A stretch of 64,000 nucleotides of DNA from Protopterus annectens. Lineage: Eukaryota > Chordata > Ceratodontiformes > Protopteridae. Each line of letters begins with the position of its first letter. The first letter of the stretch is position 1. This document shows positions 13,552 to 24,334 of this stretch, piece by piece. The DNA lies in the NCBI RefSeq assembly GCF_019279795.1, contig NC_056747.1:1002486906-1002550905 (forward strand), given 5' to 3'. The notes below the pieces were generated by a model that was given only the letters and a program-made list of their open reading frames with translations, did not search any database and was not told the origin of the DNA. The translations under genes were made by a program, and so were the position numbers.

Positions 13552-13815
13552 TAAGCTACGGTGGTGCAGCGGTAGCGTTGTCGCCTCACAGCAAGCGATT
13601 CTCCTGTTTGATTCTCGGCTGGAGTGCCTTTTGTGTGGAGTCTGCATGTCCTCCCTATGGTTGAGTAGCATTTGAAAGACATGCGTGAATGGGCGTCCTT
13701 CGTTGAGTGTCGAGCTGGCACCTCGGCACTGTAAAAATCTACTGCCAATCATTAGCGGACCGGAGTTCTGCTGTGGCAACCCCTAACCAGGAAAAGCCAA
13801 AAGAAAAACAAGAAG
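13552..13815 (+). mobile_element. tRNA-derived SINE (HE1-like)
   Basis: The tRNA-like head has an A box 'ggtggtgcagcggtagcg' and a B box 'gtttgattctc'. It is followed by a body with 'gtgtggagtctgcatgtcctccc' (the motif of HE1-type SINEs in fishes and sharks) and 'aaagacatgcgtgaatgg'. The tail contains 'ccggagttctgctgtggc', 'aacccctaaccaggaaaagc' and a short A-rich end. A related copy lacking most of its head is at 62815-62992; an inverted copy with another tail is at 21395-21655. Confidence 0.8.
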
Positions 13816-13899
13816 TGTTTCTTGCTGTTACTTTTGATGTTGTGGTTACTTCAGCATTATTATTATTTCTTTGGACTTTTTAAGTATTTAGTCGTCAGT

Positions 13900-15530
13900 C
13901 ATATCTAATAAGCTTTCTGGTTTTAAGAAGTACGTGGCCTGCAGTCACAAGATTACAAACTCGGATGCCCATCTGGAATGCATTTACTTTTTGGGTGCTG
14001 TCTACTTTGATAAAGACTGCAGCATTTGTACTGCCTTTGACTAGAGAGCCATTATTGAAAGCCACAACAAGTTGGTACTTAAGAGACTTCTCCCTGCTTC
14101 TGTGTGTATCTGTAGCCACCTCATCTGCCAAAAAGCTTTCAGACAGATACAAACTGGAGAAGAGTGTCGACAAGCTCAAGGAAAAGGGCAGGGAGCATAG
14201 AAAGTACTCCCCCAACTGTGCTTCTTTATCTGTGTTTTTTCTGTCTCCATTACCAAAACTTCCTAAAGCTTTAGCTTTGACTCCACCATCAGATCTGACA
14301 GTTAGTGAATTACAGACTCCTCTCTTTCCAGAGCCTAGATTTTCTTCAGAGCTGGTCTCCCCTAGACTGTGCTCCCCTTTCTTGCAGTATAGACCCTGTC
14401 ATAGGTCATCCAGAACTTTCTCAACTATGTCCTCCACCAGATCTGTCTAGTCTACAAGGAGCCTGACAGAAGCTGATGTGGATAGGATGATAAGGATTAT
14501 CCTCAAGAATCAAATTCAGTTGGGTATTCTCCCAACTGCCACCCTGGTCAAACCCATGAGCTTTGACCTTTTCCCCCTACCTGTGGTAGCCCCTACACTG
14601 ATCTGCCTTCCCCCAAAGCTGGAAGGCAGATCAGTGTAGGGGCTACCTGTGGTAGCCCCTACACTGATCTGCCTTCCAGTTTTGGGGACTTTGGATCCTA
14701 GTTTCTCCCAGGAACTGTCCTTGTCTGATCAGAAGTCTTGGTTGGCTTCCACTCCAGCAACATCTCTGATCCAGCCAGTTCCAAGTGTCTTGGATCTGGA
14801 AACATCTTGGAGCCAAAGCATTCATGCTGGTTCTGGGGTTGAGGATTGAGTCTGAACTTGTCAGAGCCTTTTCCTGATGCCAGTTTAGGGGCCATGGATC
14901 GAATCCAAAGTTGTTGGAGCCTTCTCTTATTCTTGAACCCTTCATTCTAGACAGTTTGGTTCTGAAGTTGGTGTCAGAGCAGAGTCAGGTTGGTTCTTAG
15001 AAGCAACATAATTTGGAAGCTTCAGCTCCTACTGGATTGATATTGGCCTCCACCTCAGCTTCTGCCTTTGAAATGGTAGAGAGAGCTCTCTCAATTTCTT
15101 GTGAGTGGACTTCCCCTGGTTTCTTAACTCCACCTTTCTGCCCAGTGAAAAACCTTAGGCCTTGATCCTGCTCCTCCTATCCCATCAGAACAGACAGTTT
15201 CCCTGAGCCTTCAGACGGTCTACATTCAGGATTCCCTCAATCTTCTGAGTCATCCCTGGAGCATCATTGTAGAGACCCCTTGGAAGCATACATGCAAGAG
15301 GTTGCCCATTGAGTCCTCACAGAAGCCACTCACTGAAGACAAGGGTATTGATGATGGGGAAGGGTCCTGAGATCATCTCTTGAGGATATCTCTTTCAGGG
15401 TAATTTTCAAATTATTGAGAAAGAAAGGTAGTTGGTCCTCCTAAGCCTGCAGAACCAGTGTTTCTTGAAGCCTTCAATTCAGCCTCAGCTACTTCATTGG
15501 TGATCCCACCAGCTGATGAGACAGTAGATT
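13900..15530 (+). pseudogene. DIRS-like retrotransposon, gag-like region part 1
   Basis: A Ser/Pro/Leu-rich reading region whose longest open piece is 13965-14450. 'LSDRYKLEKSVDKLKEKGREHRK' suggests a charged helix. By itself it is not diagnostic. It is assigned to DIRS because it lies upstream, on the same strand, of the clearer gag segment (16.18-16.55 kb) and reverse transcriptase (16.93-17.42 kb). Stops and a hairpin triplication (14585-14677) break it. A separate repeat (15530-15905) divides it from part 2. Confidence 0.45.
14585..14677. repeat. Snap-back triplication with perfect 27-bp arms
   Basis: A 27-bp sequence beginning 'ggtagcccctacactgatct' occurs at 14585-14611. It is repeated as an exact inverted copy at 14621-14647 and again directly at 14651-14677. 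Loops are 9 and 3 nt. All copies are identical inside an otherwise decayed element, so the event is recent or an assembly artefact. Confidence 0.95.
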
Positions 15531-15905
15531 TATTTATTTATTATTTTATTTATTTTATTTCATTTTACGTTTGTTGACCAGGCTAGTCTAACTGGATATA
15601 TGTCCATTTTCAGTAGAGGCCCGGGGAGAAAAGCTCCATGACACACATGATAATAAAGTTGCAGGACAATATAAAATGACTTCAGATGTGTATACAAGTA
15701 TAAAATGGAATACTACAGAAATAATACAGAGAGGACATAAGACAATACAATATGAAATGCATTCAATACAGTTTATAGTTTAAAATAGCAAGTAAGTACA
15801 TTACTTAATATAGAAAAAAGGGAGGTATACAGGCTAATTCCATATACAAGTATGGTACAATCAAAATCAGATTGAAAAATAATGAGTGTAGTAAAAAAAA
15901 AAATC
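15530..15905 (-). mobile_element. Insertion ending in the SINE/LINE-type shared tail
   Basis: On the minus strand this ends 'ttttctccccgggcctctac', then 'gtcaacaaacgt' and an (AAATA)n-like tail, the same tail as in the SINE at 21395-21655 (a third piece at 21795-21840). The rest is AT-rich and non-coding, starting from an 11-T run (the poly-A run on the plus strand near 15893-15903). It interrupts the DIRS gag-like region. It may be a LINE 3' end or another SINE using the same tail. Confidence 0.55.
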
Positions 15906-15919
15906 TCATTCAGCATGGA

Positions 15920-16850
15920 AGGAGCTGGATGTGGCTCAACCTATTCTCTGGAAACCTGATAAGGTCCTTGTGGCACTGAAGGATCAACAGCATTGCTGCA
16001 TATGGCTAGCAGTGGAAGCCATGTTTGTAGGGGCAGCAACAAAGAAAGAGTTGGCCGAAGAAAGCTCATTTGTCTGTCCACCTAACGGAGTCTAGAGCAT
16101 TGGGAAGGTTTGGAAAGCATGGTTATGCTTCACCTATCTTCGATGTGAGGGTGCTGAATTATATGGTACACATGACAAGATTTAAGTGAGAGATATGACT
16201 AAGGAGCTCTCCAAATCTCCCTCAGGGTCCATGTCTGTGGAGGACAAGAAATTTGTGGAGTCACAGCTGGCTATATTACAATCCCTATCAAATGCCTCCA
16301 TGTGCCTGATATCTAACATGACTGGGGGTATTTTAAGAGCCACTACCACAGGCATTACTGTAAATAGACATGCTTGGATGTGCTTGTTTAACTCTGTGTA
16401 GCCTTTTAAGATGTCCTTTGTCAATGTCCCTTTCAATGGTTAGACACGTTTTGGACCAAAGGTCAAGGATACACTTTCTGGAAATAAACAAAATGGGAAA
16501 ACCCTTTATGCTGTAGGCATACAGTCCTCTACCCCCAGAGGTCATTCTCTAGAAACTAGAAAGCGGTAAGAAGCTGTGGTTTTAGAAGTCCCAGGGGTTT
16601 TCCCTGGACAGTTCTGGAGATAGATCCCCTCAGGGCAGTTGCAGGATTCTAATGGCAGACATCATCTGTGAAGTAAAGGAAGCCTGCAAAACCAGGGCTT
16701 CAGGGCTTTTTCTCCAAGAGGCCTTATCAGTACTTCTGAATGGCTGCCTGGCTGCTGTGCTTTAGAGGCACGAAGGGGGTGCTTGTCTCTGCACCCAGAG
16801 GTCTGGACATCCATCACTGATTATATCTAGGTGTACAGAATCATAATCAG
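15920..16850 (+). pseudogene. gag: DIRS-like retrotransposon, gag region part 2
   Basis: Around 16260-16560 the plus strand encodes 'LISNMTGGILRATTTGITVNRHAWMCL', then (shifted) 'SFVNVPFNG' and 'TRFGPKVKDTL'. This order (repeated small residues, a 'RRHAWLR'-like block, then 'PFDGxxLFGxK') is typical of vertebrate DIRS gag C-termini. Stops at the ends of 'CLFNSV' and 'PFNG' show inactivation. Downstream Gln/Pro-rich sequence leads to the reverse transcriptase. Confidence 0.65.
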
Positions 16851-16889
16851 AGGCTATTCCATCCCCTTTCTCTACCTCCCTCCTTTAAC

Positions 16890-17430
16890 AAAGAAACCCT
16901 CCAATGTGCCACCCTCTCAAATGAAGTCATCTGGCAATGAAATAAAACATTTGTTAGACAAGTGAGTCATCCAGGAGGTCCCACCAGACAAATATGGATC
17001 TAGAATTTACTTACAGTTCTTTTTGATGCCAGAAAACAATGGGGATCTCAGGCCAATTTTGGAGCTTAGTCACCTCAGCCAATATGTCAACCACACAATG
17101 TTATGGATGGTTTTGATACAGTCCATCCTCTCCTGTTGAGGAAGGACAATTGGATGTGCTTGATAGACATTCAGGACGTGCACTATCACATTATAATGGA
17201 CAGGTTGCCCAGAAGGTTTCTCTGATTCTGGCTGGGACATAATCATTTTCAGTTCAGAGCCCTGACCTTTGGTCTCACTACAGTCTCTGGGTGTTTACCA
17301 ACTGTATGGCAATGGTTGCAGCTCACCTCAGACTGCAAGGGTTCTGGATTTTTCCATATCAAGGTGAGTGGCTCATTACTGCTTCTATGAGGTCCAGAGG
17401 TGCCGGAAACTGTTGAAGGCTGGGGGGGGG
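16890..17430 (+). pseudogene. DIRS-like reverse transcriptase (N-terminal half)
   Basis: The plus strand reads 'VPPDQYGSRIYLQFFLMPKN', 'NGDLRPILELSHLSQYVNHT', then 'LIDIQDVHYHIIMD', 'PRRFL', 'HFQFRALTFGLTT' and 'VAAHLRLQGF'-like residues in a shifted frame. This is the order of the RT palm and fingers of DIRS elements (YSRLFxVPKxNG...PIIDLSxLN...IDLxDAYxHIPI...FRALPFGLSTAP). The final segment corresponds to the catalytic YLDDWL block but is damaged by a frameshift. The element ends at a G-run near 17426. RNase H, methylase-like and tyrosine recombinase regions were not found. Confidence 0.8.
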
Positions 17431-17639
17431 GGTGGAGGGTGAGAGGGGCACTTAGTGATCTAAAAAGGGCAATTTTTTTAAAACTATTTACTACCTCAGC
17501 ATAGGTTCACTTAGAAGACATTTTACACTTGCCAATTCCCTTTTGGTGCTTAAATTAACTTTTCCTGATTGGTCTTATCCATCCTATAGGTGATAATTGT
17601 GTATTAGCCCTAGTGAGAATAACTGTGGTCACACCATAG

Positions 17640-18800
17640 ATAATTTGAGGGAATGCATGTAAGGGATGCAGCATTTAGGAATTTCCTCTATCCATTAGTG
17701 GCACAAGGGGCAACCCTGGAGTGCATTTTCTATTACCCATCATTAGATCTAAGTTGCATTTGAATATGGACAGGGATGAGCTATCTTTTACTTGACTGGA
17801 GAGTCTGTTCTGGAATAGTGGTATCCACTGTGGTATATATCCATCTCTCGACAACATTCTGGTTAAATACCTGGACTGAGTATTTCTGATGTCATTTGAC
17901 TTGCTGATGTTCAGTAGATCCACAAGTATTGGGTTGGAGGATGTCTTGTCATCTCTTAGCACTCTGTGGGAAACTGAGTATAGTGATTAATCAAGCTTTG
18001 AGGTGATCCATGCAAGACATATTCTTTAGGATTTGTATCTGTTTAGTAAGGCATCTCTATGGACATTTCAGTTGTTGCATGTGTCTGGACAGATACATGC
18101 CAAAGTGGGCATTATACAAAATGATTGACCTAATGAGGGCTTTATAAAGGGGGACAATAATATATCTAGTTCTAGTCACAATCAATTTGTTCATAAGCTG
18201 TGCAATATAGAAAGACTATCTTATGACACAGGGCACATGTTGGTCAAAAGTTAGGTCACTGTCCACACAAGTTCCCAAATGCTAAACAACTGGGTCAGCT
18301 CTCAGGAGGGTATTGTTTGTTTGGTAGTTCTCTGGGGTAGATTACTTCCCAAAGGATACAATAATTTATTTTCAATTCTTGATTCTGGCACCAGTTACTG
18401 TTTGGGACAAACGTTCCTGCATGATGGTTAAGTCATTTGGGGATTCAATAACTCCTCCTAGCTTGCAGTCATCTCAGACTTAGTCAGCCAAAGCCCTTTG
18501 GTATTGGCTTTTACTTCTGCGAAGTAGATGCCAAACAGGGAAAGTCTCACCACTAGACCCTGGGGGACTCCACTGGTGATCGGTCTTTTTCTAGCGGTAG
18601 CTCTCCCTATTTTGATCTCTTGCATTCTGTGAGATAGTTGGCAGCTTATTCAGCTTTTCTCTTATACCTGAGTAAGGGGTTGTATTACAAGGCTTGGCCA
18701 GAGCAACGTAATGCAATATGAACTGTTTTACCTTCATCCATTGCTTTGATGACAAGAATAAAGCTTAAAATTTACCCATGATTTTGAGCCTTTAATACTC
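17640..18800 (-). pseudogene. CR1-type LINE, RT thumb to C-terminus
   Basis: The minus strand ends 'DSSSLSIFKCNLDLMMGNRK' and 'CTPGLPLVPLMDRGNS' at 17675, the same C-terminus as in the copies at 27.2 and 34.6 kb. 'NTQSRYLTRMLSRDGYIPQWI' precedes it. From 18000 to 18800 the complementary sequence has RT-derived pieces with many indels ('SGVPQGLVVRLS'-like around 18530-18580). The rest of the element is missing. Confidence 0.68.
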
Positions 18801-19755
18801 TTTTTCCCTGATTCTTGCCTGAAGAGGTTGAGAGACAAGATAATTAATTTGACTGTCCATGATTTTGTGTCATACTTTTGGTCTGTTCCTCATAAGATTT
18901 GTGGTTTTCTGACAAATTTATGAGGTTGCAACTTAAATACTGACAGACTTCATATCCTTCAGAAAATGCATGCTAATGCAAAACCTGTTATTCTAGCAAT
19001 TAAGCATATAAAACAATGTTTTACTTAAAAATCTGTCACTGATTCCTGACCTTTGACCTTTTCACAACCCATTACATTTTTGGTTTTATCCTTTGAGCTA
19101 TGAGGTTTAAAGGATTAAATAAGAACTGTGAGCAAAAGCTGTTTACCACTTTCAAGCTCAAACTGTTGCATTTTTTTCATTTGTTCAGTTAATTAAAACA
19201 GAATTGCAACAAAAACTTGTCAATTTGAAAAATAATAATAAATAACCTAACTGAAGACTTAAAGTCAGACAAGAAGCTTTAATAACACTTTTATAAGCAG
19301 AATAAAAATCACACAGTATTTTTTATTGTTCTTTTAAATAAATGTTTCTTGCATTAATTTAAAAATCTAACAAAACTGAAGACAACTTACAGTAATGAAA
19401 AAAATGAAAAAAAAGACTTAAGGCAAGGAAGAAACTGTGGTGGGCATTTAATAAACTCCATGTAGGAATAGTGGGAAGCCTACACAGAGTGTACTGTGGC
19501 CATATCTGTGGCTCCCCCTTGGCAGCGCGCCTTACATATTAATGAAGGTGTGCTACTGAGAGAGAGATGTGTAACACAGTTACAGAATCAGTGTAGGTGG
19601 TGTGTTACATTGTCTGGAGATGAGTAACACACCCCCTGCACTGTTAAAGTGCTGGATAGCACTGAAATCTAAAATTAAAATATGTAGTAATGAATAAATA
19701 ATTTAATTTAAGTCTTATTTTGTTTTTCTTTTTTTTTTTTTGAAATGTGGTTTGC
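18800..19755. other. AT-rich unassigned stretch
   Basis: AT-rich with A and T runs and no open frame of note. At 19560-19640 'gtgtaacacagttacag' and 'gtgtgttacattgtc' form short related motifs in both orientations. It may be the 5' flank of the repeat carrying the GCTNAGC cluster. Confidence 0.4.
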
Positions 19756-20005
19756 CCTTAGCTAAGCTCTGCTAAGCACTGCTAAGCCAAGGTAAGCAGT
19801 ACTTAAACATGACCCATTTTAGCAGTGCTTAGCAATGTATAGATCTGTTTATCTAGTTTGGGCACTGCTGAGCAATCCCAGTTTAAGCAGTCCTCAGCTC
19901 AGCTAAGTTGGTTTACACACTGTTAAGCAGTGCTAAGCATTACCAGTTTAAGCATTTCTTGGCTGAGCTCAGCAGGTTTGCTCAGTGCTAAGCAAAGTGC
20001 CGCAT
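19755..20005. repeat. Cluster of GCTNAGC motifs (copy 1)
   Basis: About a dozen copies of 'gctaagc', 'gcttagc', 'gctgagc' or 'gctcagc' occur in about 250 bp in both orientations, often as 'gcagtgctaagca'. Such clusters can be subterminal transposase-binding arrays of DNA transposons, but this is inference. A comparable cluster is at 39960-40200. Confidence 0.6.
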
Positions 20006-20089
20006 TTTTAAAAGTGGCCCAATAGCATCAAAGGGCGGGAAAACAGCCTTATTTAAGCTGAACAGGCAGGAATACAGCCAGAACCTGTT

Positions 20090-20568
20090 GAAGTATGACC
20101 CATGCAGGAACTATGGCATGAGATGGACAGGGTGCCTACTTCCAGGTGCAGCAATGGGCCATTTTGGAGTCCAGGGTCATGGTTGGACTCCTTGTTAAAA
20201 ACATGATGTCTGGCAGCTGCAGGGCCAATTCCAGGGATCAGAGTACAAGGTGGAGGCCTGGGACTGGATGCCACATGACCTCACCAGTGCAACTGCTATC
20301 CCCCGCACAGTTGAGAAGGTGTGTCACCATTATGATGACCTGAAGCATAAGAATGGGGAATCTCTTGACCACTTGGATCCAAGATGCACGGGCGGACAAC
20401 GCCCCACAAGTTTGCAAGTATTGTAAGATTGTTTTGCCAAATGCTAGTACGAATATGTGATAGACAGGTGCATATAATGGTGTTATTCTCTCCTTACAGC
20501 TGTAGAGGAGAGAGCTTGCAACCTGGAGGCCCATTCAGTGTGCCTGGCCAGGTTGCATCGAGAGTGTG
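20090..20568 (+). pseudogene. Myb/SANT-like DNA-binding domain gene remnant, exons 1-2
   Basis: A plus-strand frame reads 'EYKVEAWDWMPHDLTS', then 'RTVEKVCHHYDDLKHKNGESL', matching the last helix of Myb/SANT-like (trihelix) domains found in Harbinger transposons and NAIF1-like proteins (RTxxxVxxxYxDLK). The first helices lie upstream in another frame ('LESRVMVGLLVKN'), so at least one indel is present. A second short exon (20500-20568; about 23 codons) is bounded by an acceptor 'tctctccttacag' and a donor 'gtaagt' at 20569. A helical-tail exon probably lies at 22870. No transposase was recognised nearby. Confidence 0.6.
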
Positions 20569-20571
20569 GTA

Positions 20572-22865
20572 AGTACAGATATATCTTGCAATATATAGTA
20601 ATATAATTAAGAAAGAGTACAGTAGTAACTACCAGTAGGTATATTCCATTTTGAGTGTACTGCAATGAATGCGGTCATAAACCTGGACTGATATAAGTGA
20701 GTAATGCCAGGTACAGTTGAATATAGATGGAAGCATAAAACCTGCTAACGTTGAGGAAAAAAGTTACCACTGCATTAATAATGCTAAGGAAATAAAAGTT
20801 TATACTTTACTAATAATAATGTTATGGTAAGAACGTACAACTGCATTCATAAATGGCAAGGGAATACATCAACTGCATTCATAATTGTAAGGAAATAAAG
20901 TACAACTGCATTCAGAATTGTTAAGGGAATAATGTTAGTACTGCATACATTGTGGCATAACAGCTGTCTTTCAATGCCTGCATTATTTAAAATGTTCCTC
21001 AATAAAGACTGTTAGATGTATACCAATGCCAGTTTCATGTCACCCCTAATAAAGCTATGTTTTGCCAAATGTTGTGTGTATTTTGGGCTGTTGGTCAAGA
21101 AATCGAGTATTACAAGTGCTGTGAAGTGAACATGGGAATAATACCATGAAGTGACTGAAGGTTAGCTGATAAAGAACTGTTTTGCTAAAGTGTAGATGTG
21201 GAGCTGTACTACAAGATATAATGCATTATGACATTTGTTCTGCACCTAGAATAGTAATGGCTAATTTATTATAGTGTGTTTTTCTCTGGATTGTCTTGTG
21301 TTAACTATTGCATTTCAGCATATGTATTCCTGAACATAGTTATGCTGCTGCAGGCAAGTATGAAACTGTAATAGCTGTAGATTGCAAATATTTATTTTTA
21401 TTTATCATTTGTTGACCGGGAAAGTCTGACTAGGTTTCACAGAGCCTGTTTTCAGTGGAGGCCCGGGGAGAAATGCTCCAGATGCATGTCTTTGGAATGT
21501 GGGAGGAAACCGGAGTACCTGGAGGAAACCCACACGAACACAGGGAGAACATACAAACTCCACACAGAAGGCACCCCAGCCGAGAATCGAACCAGAGAAC
21601 CTCTTGCTGTGAGGTGATAATGTTAACCACTGCACCACTGTGCAGCTGCTGACATTTGGACCATCTGGTACCATCTGGAACTGTATATGAGTCAGATAGG
21701 CAACCCAGCACTCCAATTTGGTCCATACACATCAGACATATTCCCATCCACTAGGGGTTAAATGTGTACATCTGCATTCCAAGTATTCCAAGAATAGCCC
21801 TTTTTCAGCGAAGGCCCGGGGATAAAAGTTCCAAAACATTATACAGTAAGTTATGTATTGTTAACAGATGTTCTCCCCACAGGAAGTACAGGTAAATAAA
21901 TGGCTGTATTATTTGTTCAGACCAATTTGTGTGTCCAGATGTACCAGAGTGTTAACAGCAATGCTCAGCAAGGTGATAGGACTGCAGTAAATGAGAAGTC
22001 CACATATACAATACTAATACATATTATTAAAAGGAAAAAAAAGTGTTTAATCTTGGCACAGCTGTATGTCTGGTGTGTCTGTGAATGTCTGCTGAGAGAC
22101 TAACCCCATGCCTGCCAAGCATGGCATGACAAGTGTAAACTCTCTGTACTGTGCACGATACATGTCTCTCAAGTGTCACGCTGTCATGGACTGAGATCAT
22201 TGTTCCTAATCCCTGGGACACAGATTTAACAGCCACTTGATTTACCTGAATAGCACAGTCACACTACATCAGTTCACAGTACTCCTTGGTAGTCACATAT
22301 GTTCCCCTGACATGTAATAGTCCCTGTAGTTGTGTACCTGTGGGTGTTACAGCTTGGCCCATACTGTCCCATGTAGATAGCTTGAGAGGTATGTAGGTGC
22401 TACAGAAGGATAGGGCACTTGCATACATGAAATAAGGGCAGACCTGTAGAGTATAGAAGAGTTCTGATGCAAACAATATAGCCTATACTGGTAGTAATGG
22501 CATGATTTTCTGCACCCCCCACCACTTATCTGCCTCATAATTTATTATCCTTACACATTGGGTATGGTTTACTTTTGACATATGTTGTTCACAAAATGTT
22601 ATGTTGGGCCTTGTGTTTTATTAATGCTATATATTACAATGGTTAAATACTAACATACCTTATTGAATTACCTGTGTTGTTGGCTATATGCCATAACTGT
22701 TACTGGCATGCTGTTAGAATACTGACTGTTATCCCAATTATGGTTGTGGTCTATATGCCATGACATGTTATGTTACTGGGTTATGTGATTTGTTCTGCAT
22801 GCTGTTGCAACTAACCACATGTTCTCTTCATTACTAACCTATACACTTTGAAAAACCTCAACACC
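20572..22865. other. Probable intron with repeats
   Basis: Non-coding stretch between the two parts of the Myb/SANT-like remnant. It contains the motif 'actgcattcataa' repeated about five times between 20770 and 20950, the inverted SINE at 21395-21655, and a further tail fragment at 21795-21840. No gene is seen. Confidence 0.45.
21395..21655 (-). mobile_element. tRNA-derived SINE (HE1-like), inverted
   Basis: On the minus strand the head contains 'cagtggtgcagtggttaaca' (A box) and 'ctggttcgattctcgg' (B box). The body follows with 'gtgtggagtttgtatgttctccc', 'gtgggtttcctccaggtact' and 'cattccaaagacatgca'. The tail holds 'tttctccccgggcctcc', 'ttgaccggtcaac'-like sequence and a T-/A-rich end. 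It preserves more of the central body than the copy at 13.55 kb. Body order matches fish and shark HE1-type SINEs. Confidence 0.85.
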
Positions 22866-22869
22866 ATAG

Positions 22870-23330
22870 CTCGACTGGGTAGGCAGAATCCCACGGATCC
22901 ACCTACCCTACCTAAATCAGCCATGGCACTGGGTCCCAGCACATCTGGGACCTAACCTGCAGCTGTCCCTCCACTGGTCCTGCACCACCTATGGGTGGAA
23001 CTGCCTCAGGGGATGGGGACCATCCCCCCTGGGATCAGGCACAGAGAGGGAGTGGTCACCCAGCAACAGCTCCTAGGTATGATGTGCAGGATTGTCCAGC
23101 ATGATGACAATTGACTGAGCCAAATTGAGGGCAGACTGACCAACCTGGAGGGGCAGGCTGGCCCTGGCTCCCAGCCTCCAGCACAATCACCTTTGGGGCC
23201 ATGAAGGAGCAGTGGTGACTGCCAATGGGAGGTAAGCTCAGTCCCACTGCTGCCATCTTGGGGCACTTGGTTCTCCGATTCCATAACACCCTCCCTGTCC
23301 AAGGTGTTTACCCCCTTCATGTGTCATGCA
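22870..23330 (+). pseudogene. Myb/SANT-like gene remnant, C-terminal helical exon
   Basis: After a possible acceptor ('caacaccatag' at 22869) the plus strand reads a Pro-rich linker, then 'VVTQQQLLGMMCRIVQHDDN' and, after one stop, 'LSQIEGRLTNLEGQAGPGSQ'. This amphipathic stretch resembles the C-terminal coiled coil that follows Myb/SANT domains in transposon-derived regulators ('xxIxxRLxxLE'). Stops and CpG-type decay (TGA for CGA) show it is inactive. Linking it to the exons at 20.1-20.57 kb is inference. Confidence 0.45.
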
Positions 23331-23491
23331 CTGCCCCTGTCTGCTGTCTTGTCTGTCTTGAATGTTTGCAAATGGTACCTCTCCTACCCAACTTAGCTCC
23401 CCACACATACCTATGTCCCTTCCCCAAAATTCCACTCTGTCCTTAAAAAAAAATGGGCATCTGTCCCACAAAAAATATCACACCATACATA

Positions 23492-23952
23492 CAGTGGATG
23501 TAAAAAATTTTACACACCCCTGTTAAAATGCCAGGTTTTTGTGATATAAAAAAATAAGATCACAATAATAATGTCAAAACTTTTCCCACCATTAATGTCA
23601 TCTATAGCCTGTACAATTCAATTGAAAAACAAACAAATCTTTTAGGGGAAAAAATATAAAAAAATAAAAAAATGTACAATATGCTGGTTGCATAAGTGTG
23701 CACACCCTTAAACTAATACTTTGCTGTGTATGCACACCCTTAAACTAATACTTTGTTTAAGCAACTTTTGATTTTTTATTTTTTATATTTTTTTTCTCCT
23801 AACAGATATGTTTGTTTTTCAATTGAATTGTACAGGTTAAAGGTCACATTAAAGGTGGGAAAAGTTTTGAAATGATTTATTGTTGTCTCATTTATTTATA
23901 TCACAAAAACCTGGCATTTTAACAGGGGTGTGTAAACTTTCTATATCCACTG
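23492..23952. mobile_element. Tc1/mariner-like MITE
   Basis: Long inverted ends: left 'cagtggatgtaaaaaatttt', 'cacacccctgttaaaatgcc', 'aggtttttgtgatataa'; right complementary, ending in 'atatccactg' at 23952. The left flank is TA, the right flank CA (one change). The arms extend about 170 bp, including 'tacaattcaattgaaaaaca'. The centre has a 25-bp direct duplication around 'cacacccttaaactaatact' (about 23699-23754). No transposase. Confidence 0.85.
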
Positions 23953-23999
23953 CAGCTCTTCATTTTGCCCACACCTACACTGCCCACAATCAATCATTA

Positions 24000-24330
24000 C
24001 AGCAATTAAGCAACAAAGTTATGTCATCTGTACCCCTCCCTCTGGGATGTGAAGCTCCAAATTCCAAATTGTCCACAACCTGCACAGCTGTTGCTGTAGC
24101 AGAAATGGAGAGCTATGGTGCTTTCCTACACCCATCCTGCACATCCCTACATGCCTTTCATATTGTTTTTCCCCCTGCTTGCCCCCATTTCACCACTTTC
24201 CTATTGCCCTTTTTTTCTTTTTTTGAAAATAGCACGGGTTTAAGCAGAACTAAGCATCATGCCGTGTCTTGAAAACCCACTTAAAGTTGATTTAATCAGT
24301 TTCTGTTTTTATGACACTGTTTTGCACATT
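24000..24330. other. Unassigned, repeat-like
   Basis: The pyrimidine-rich part (24160-24215) is shared with the window start. Near 24240 'gcacgggtttaagcagaact' and 'aagcatcatg' resemble the GCTNAGC-type motif environment. No gene is supported. Confidence 0.35.
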
Positions 24331-24334
24331 AACA

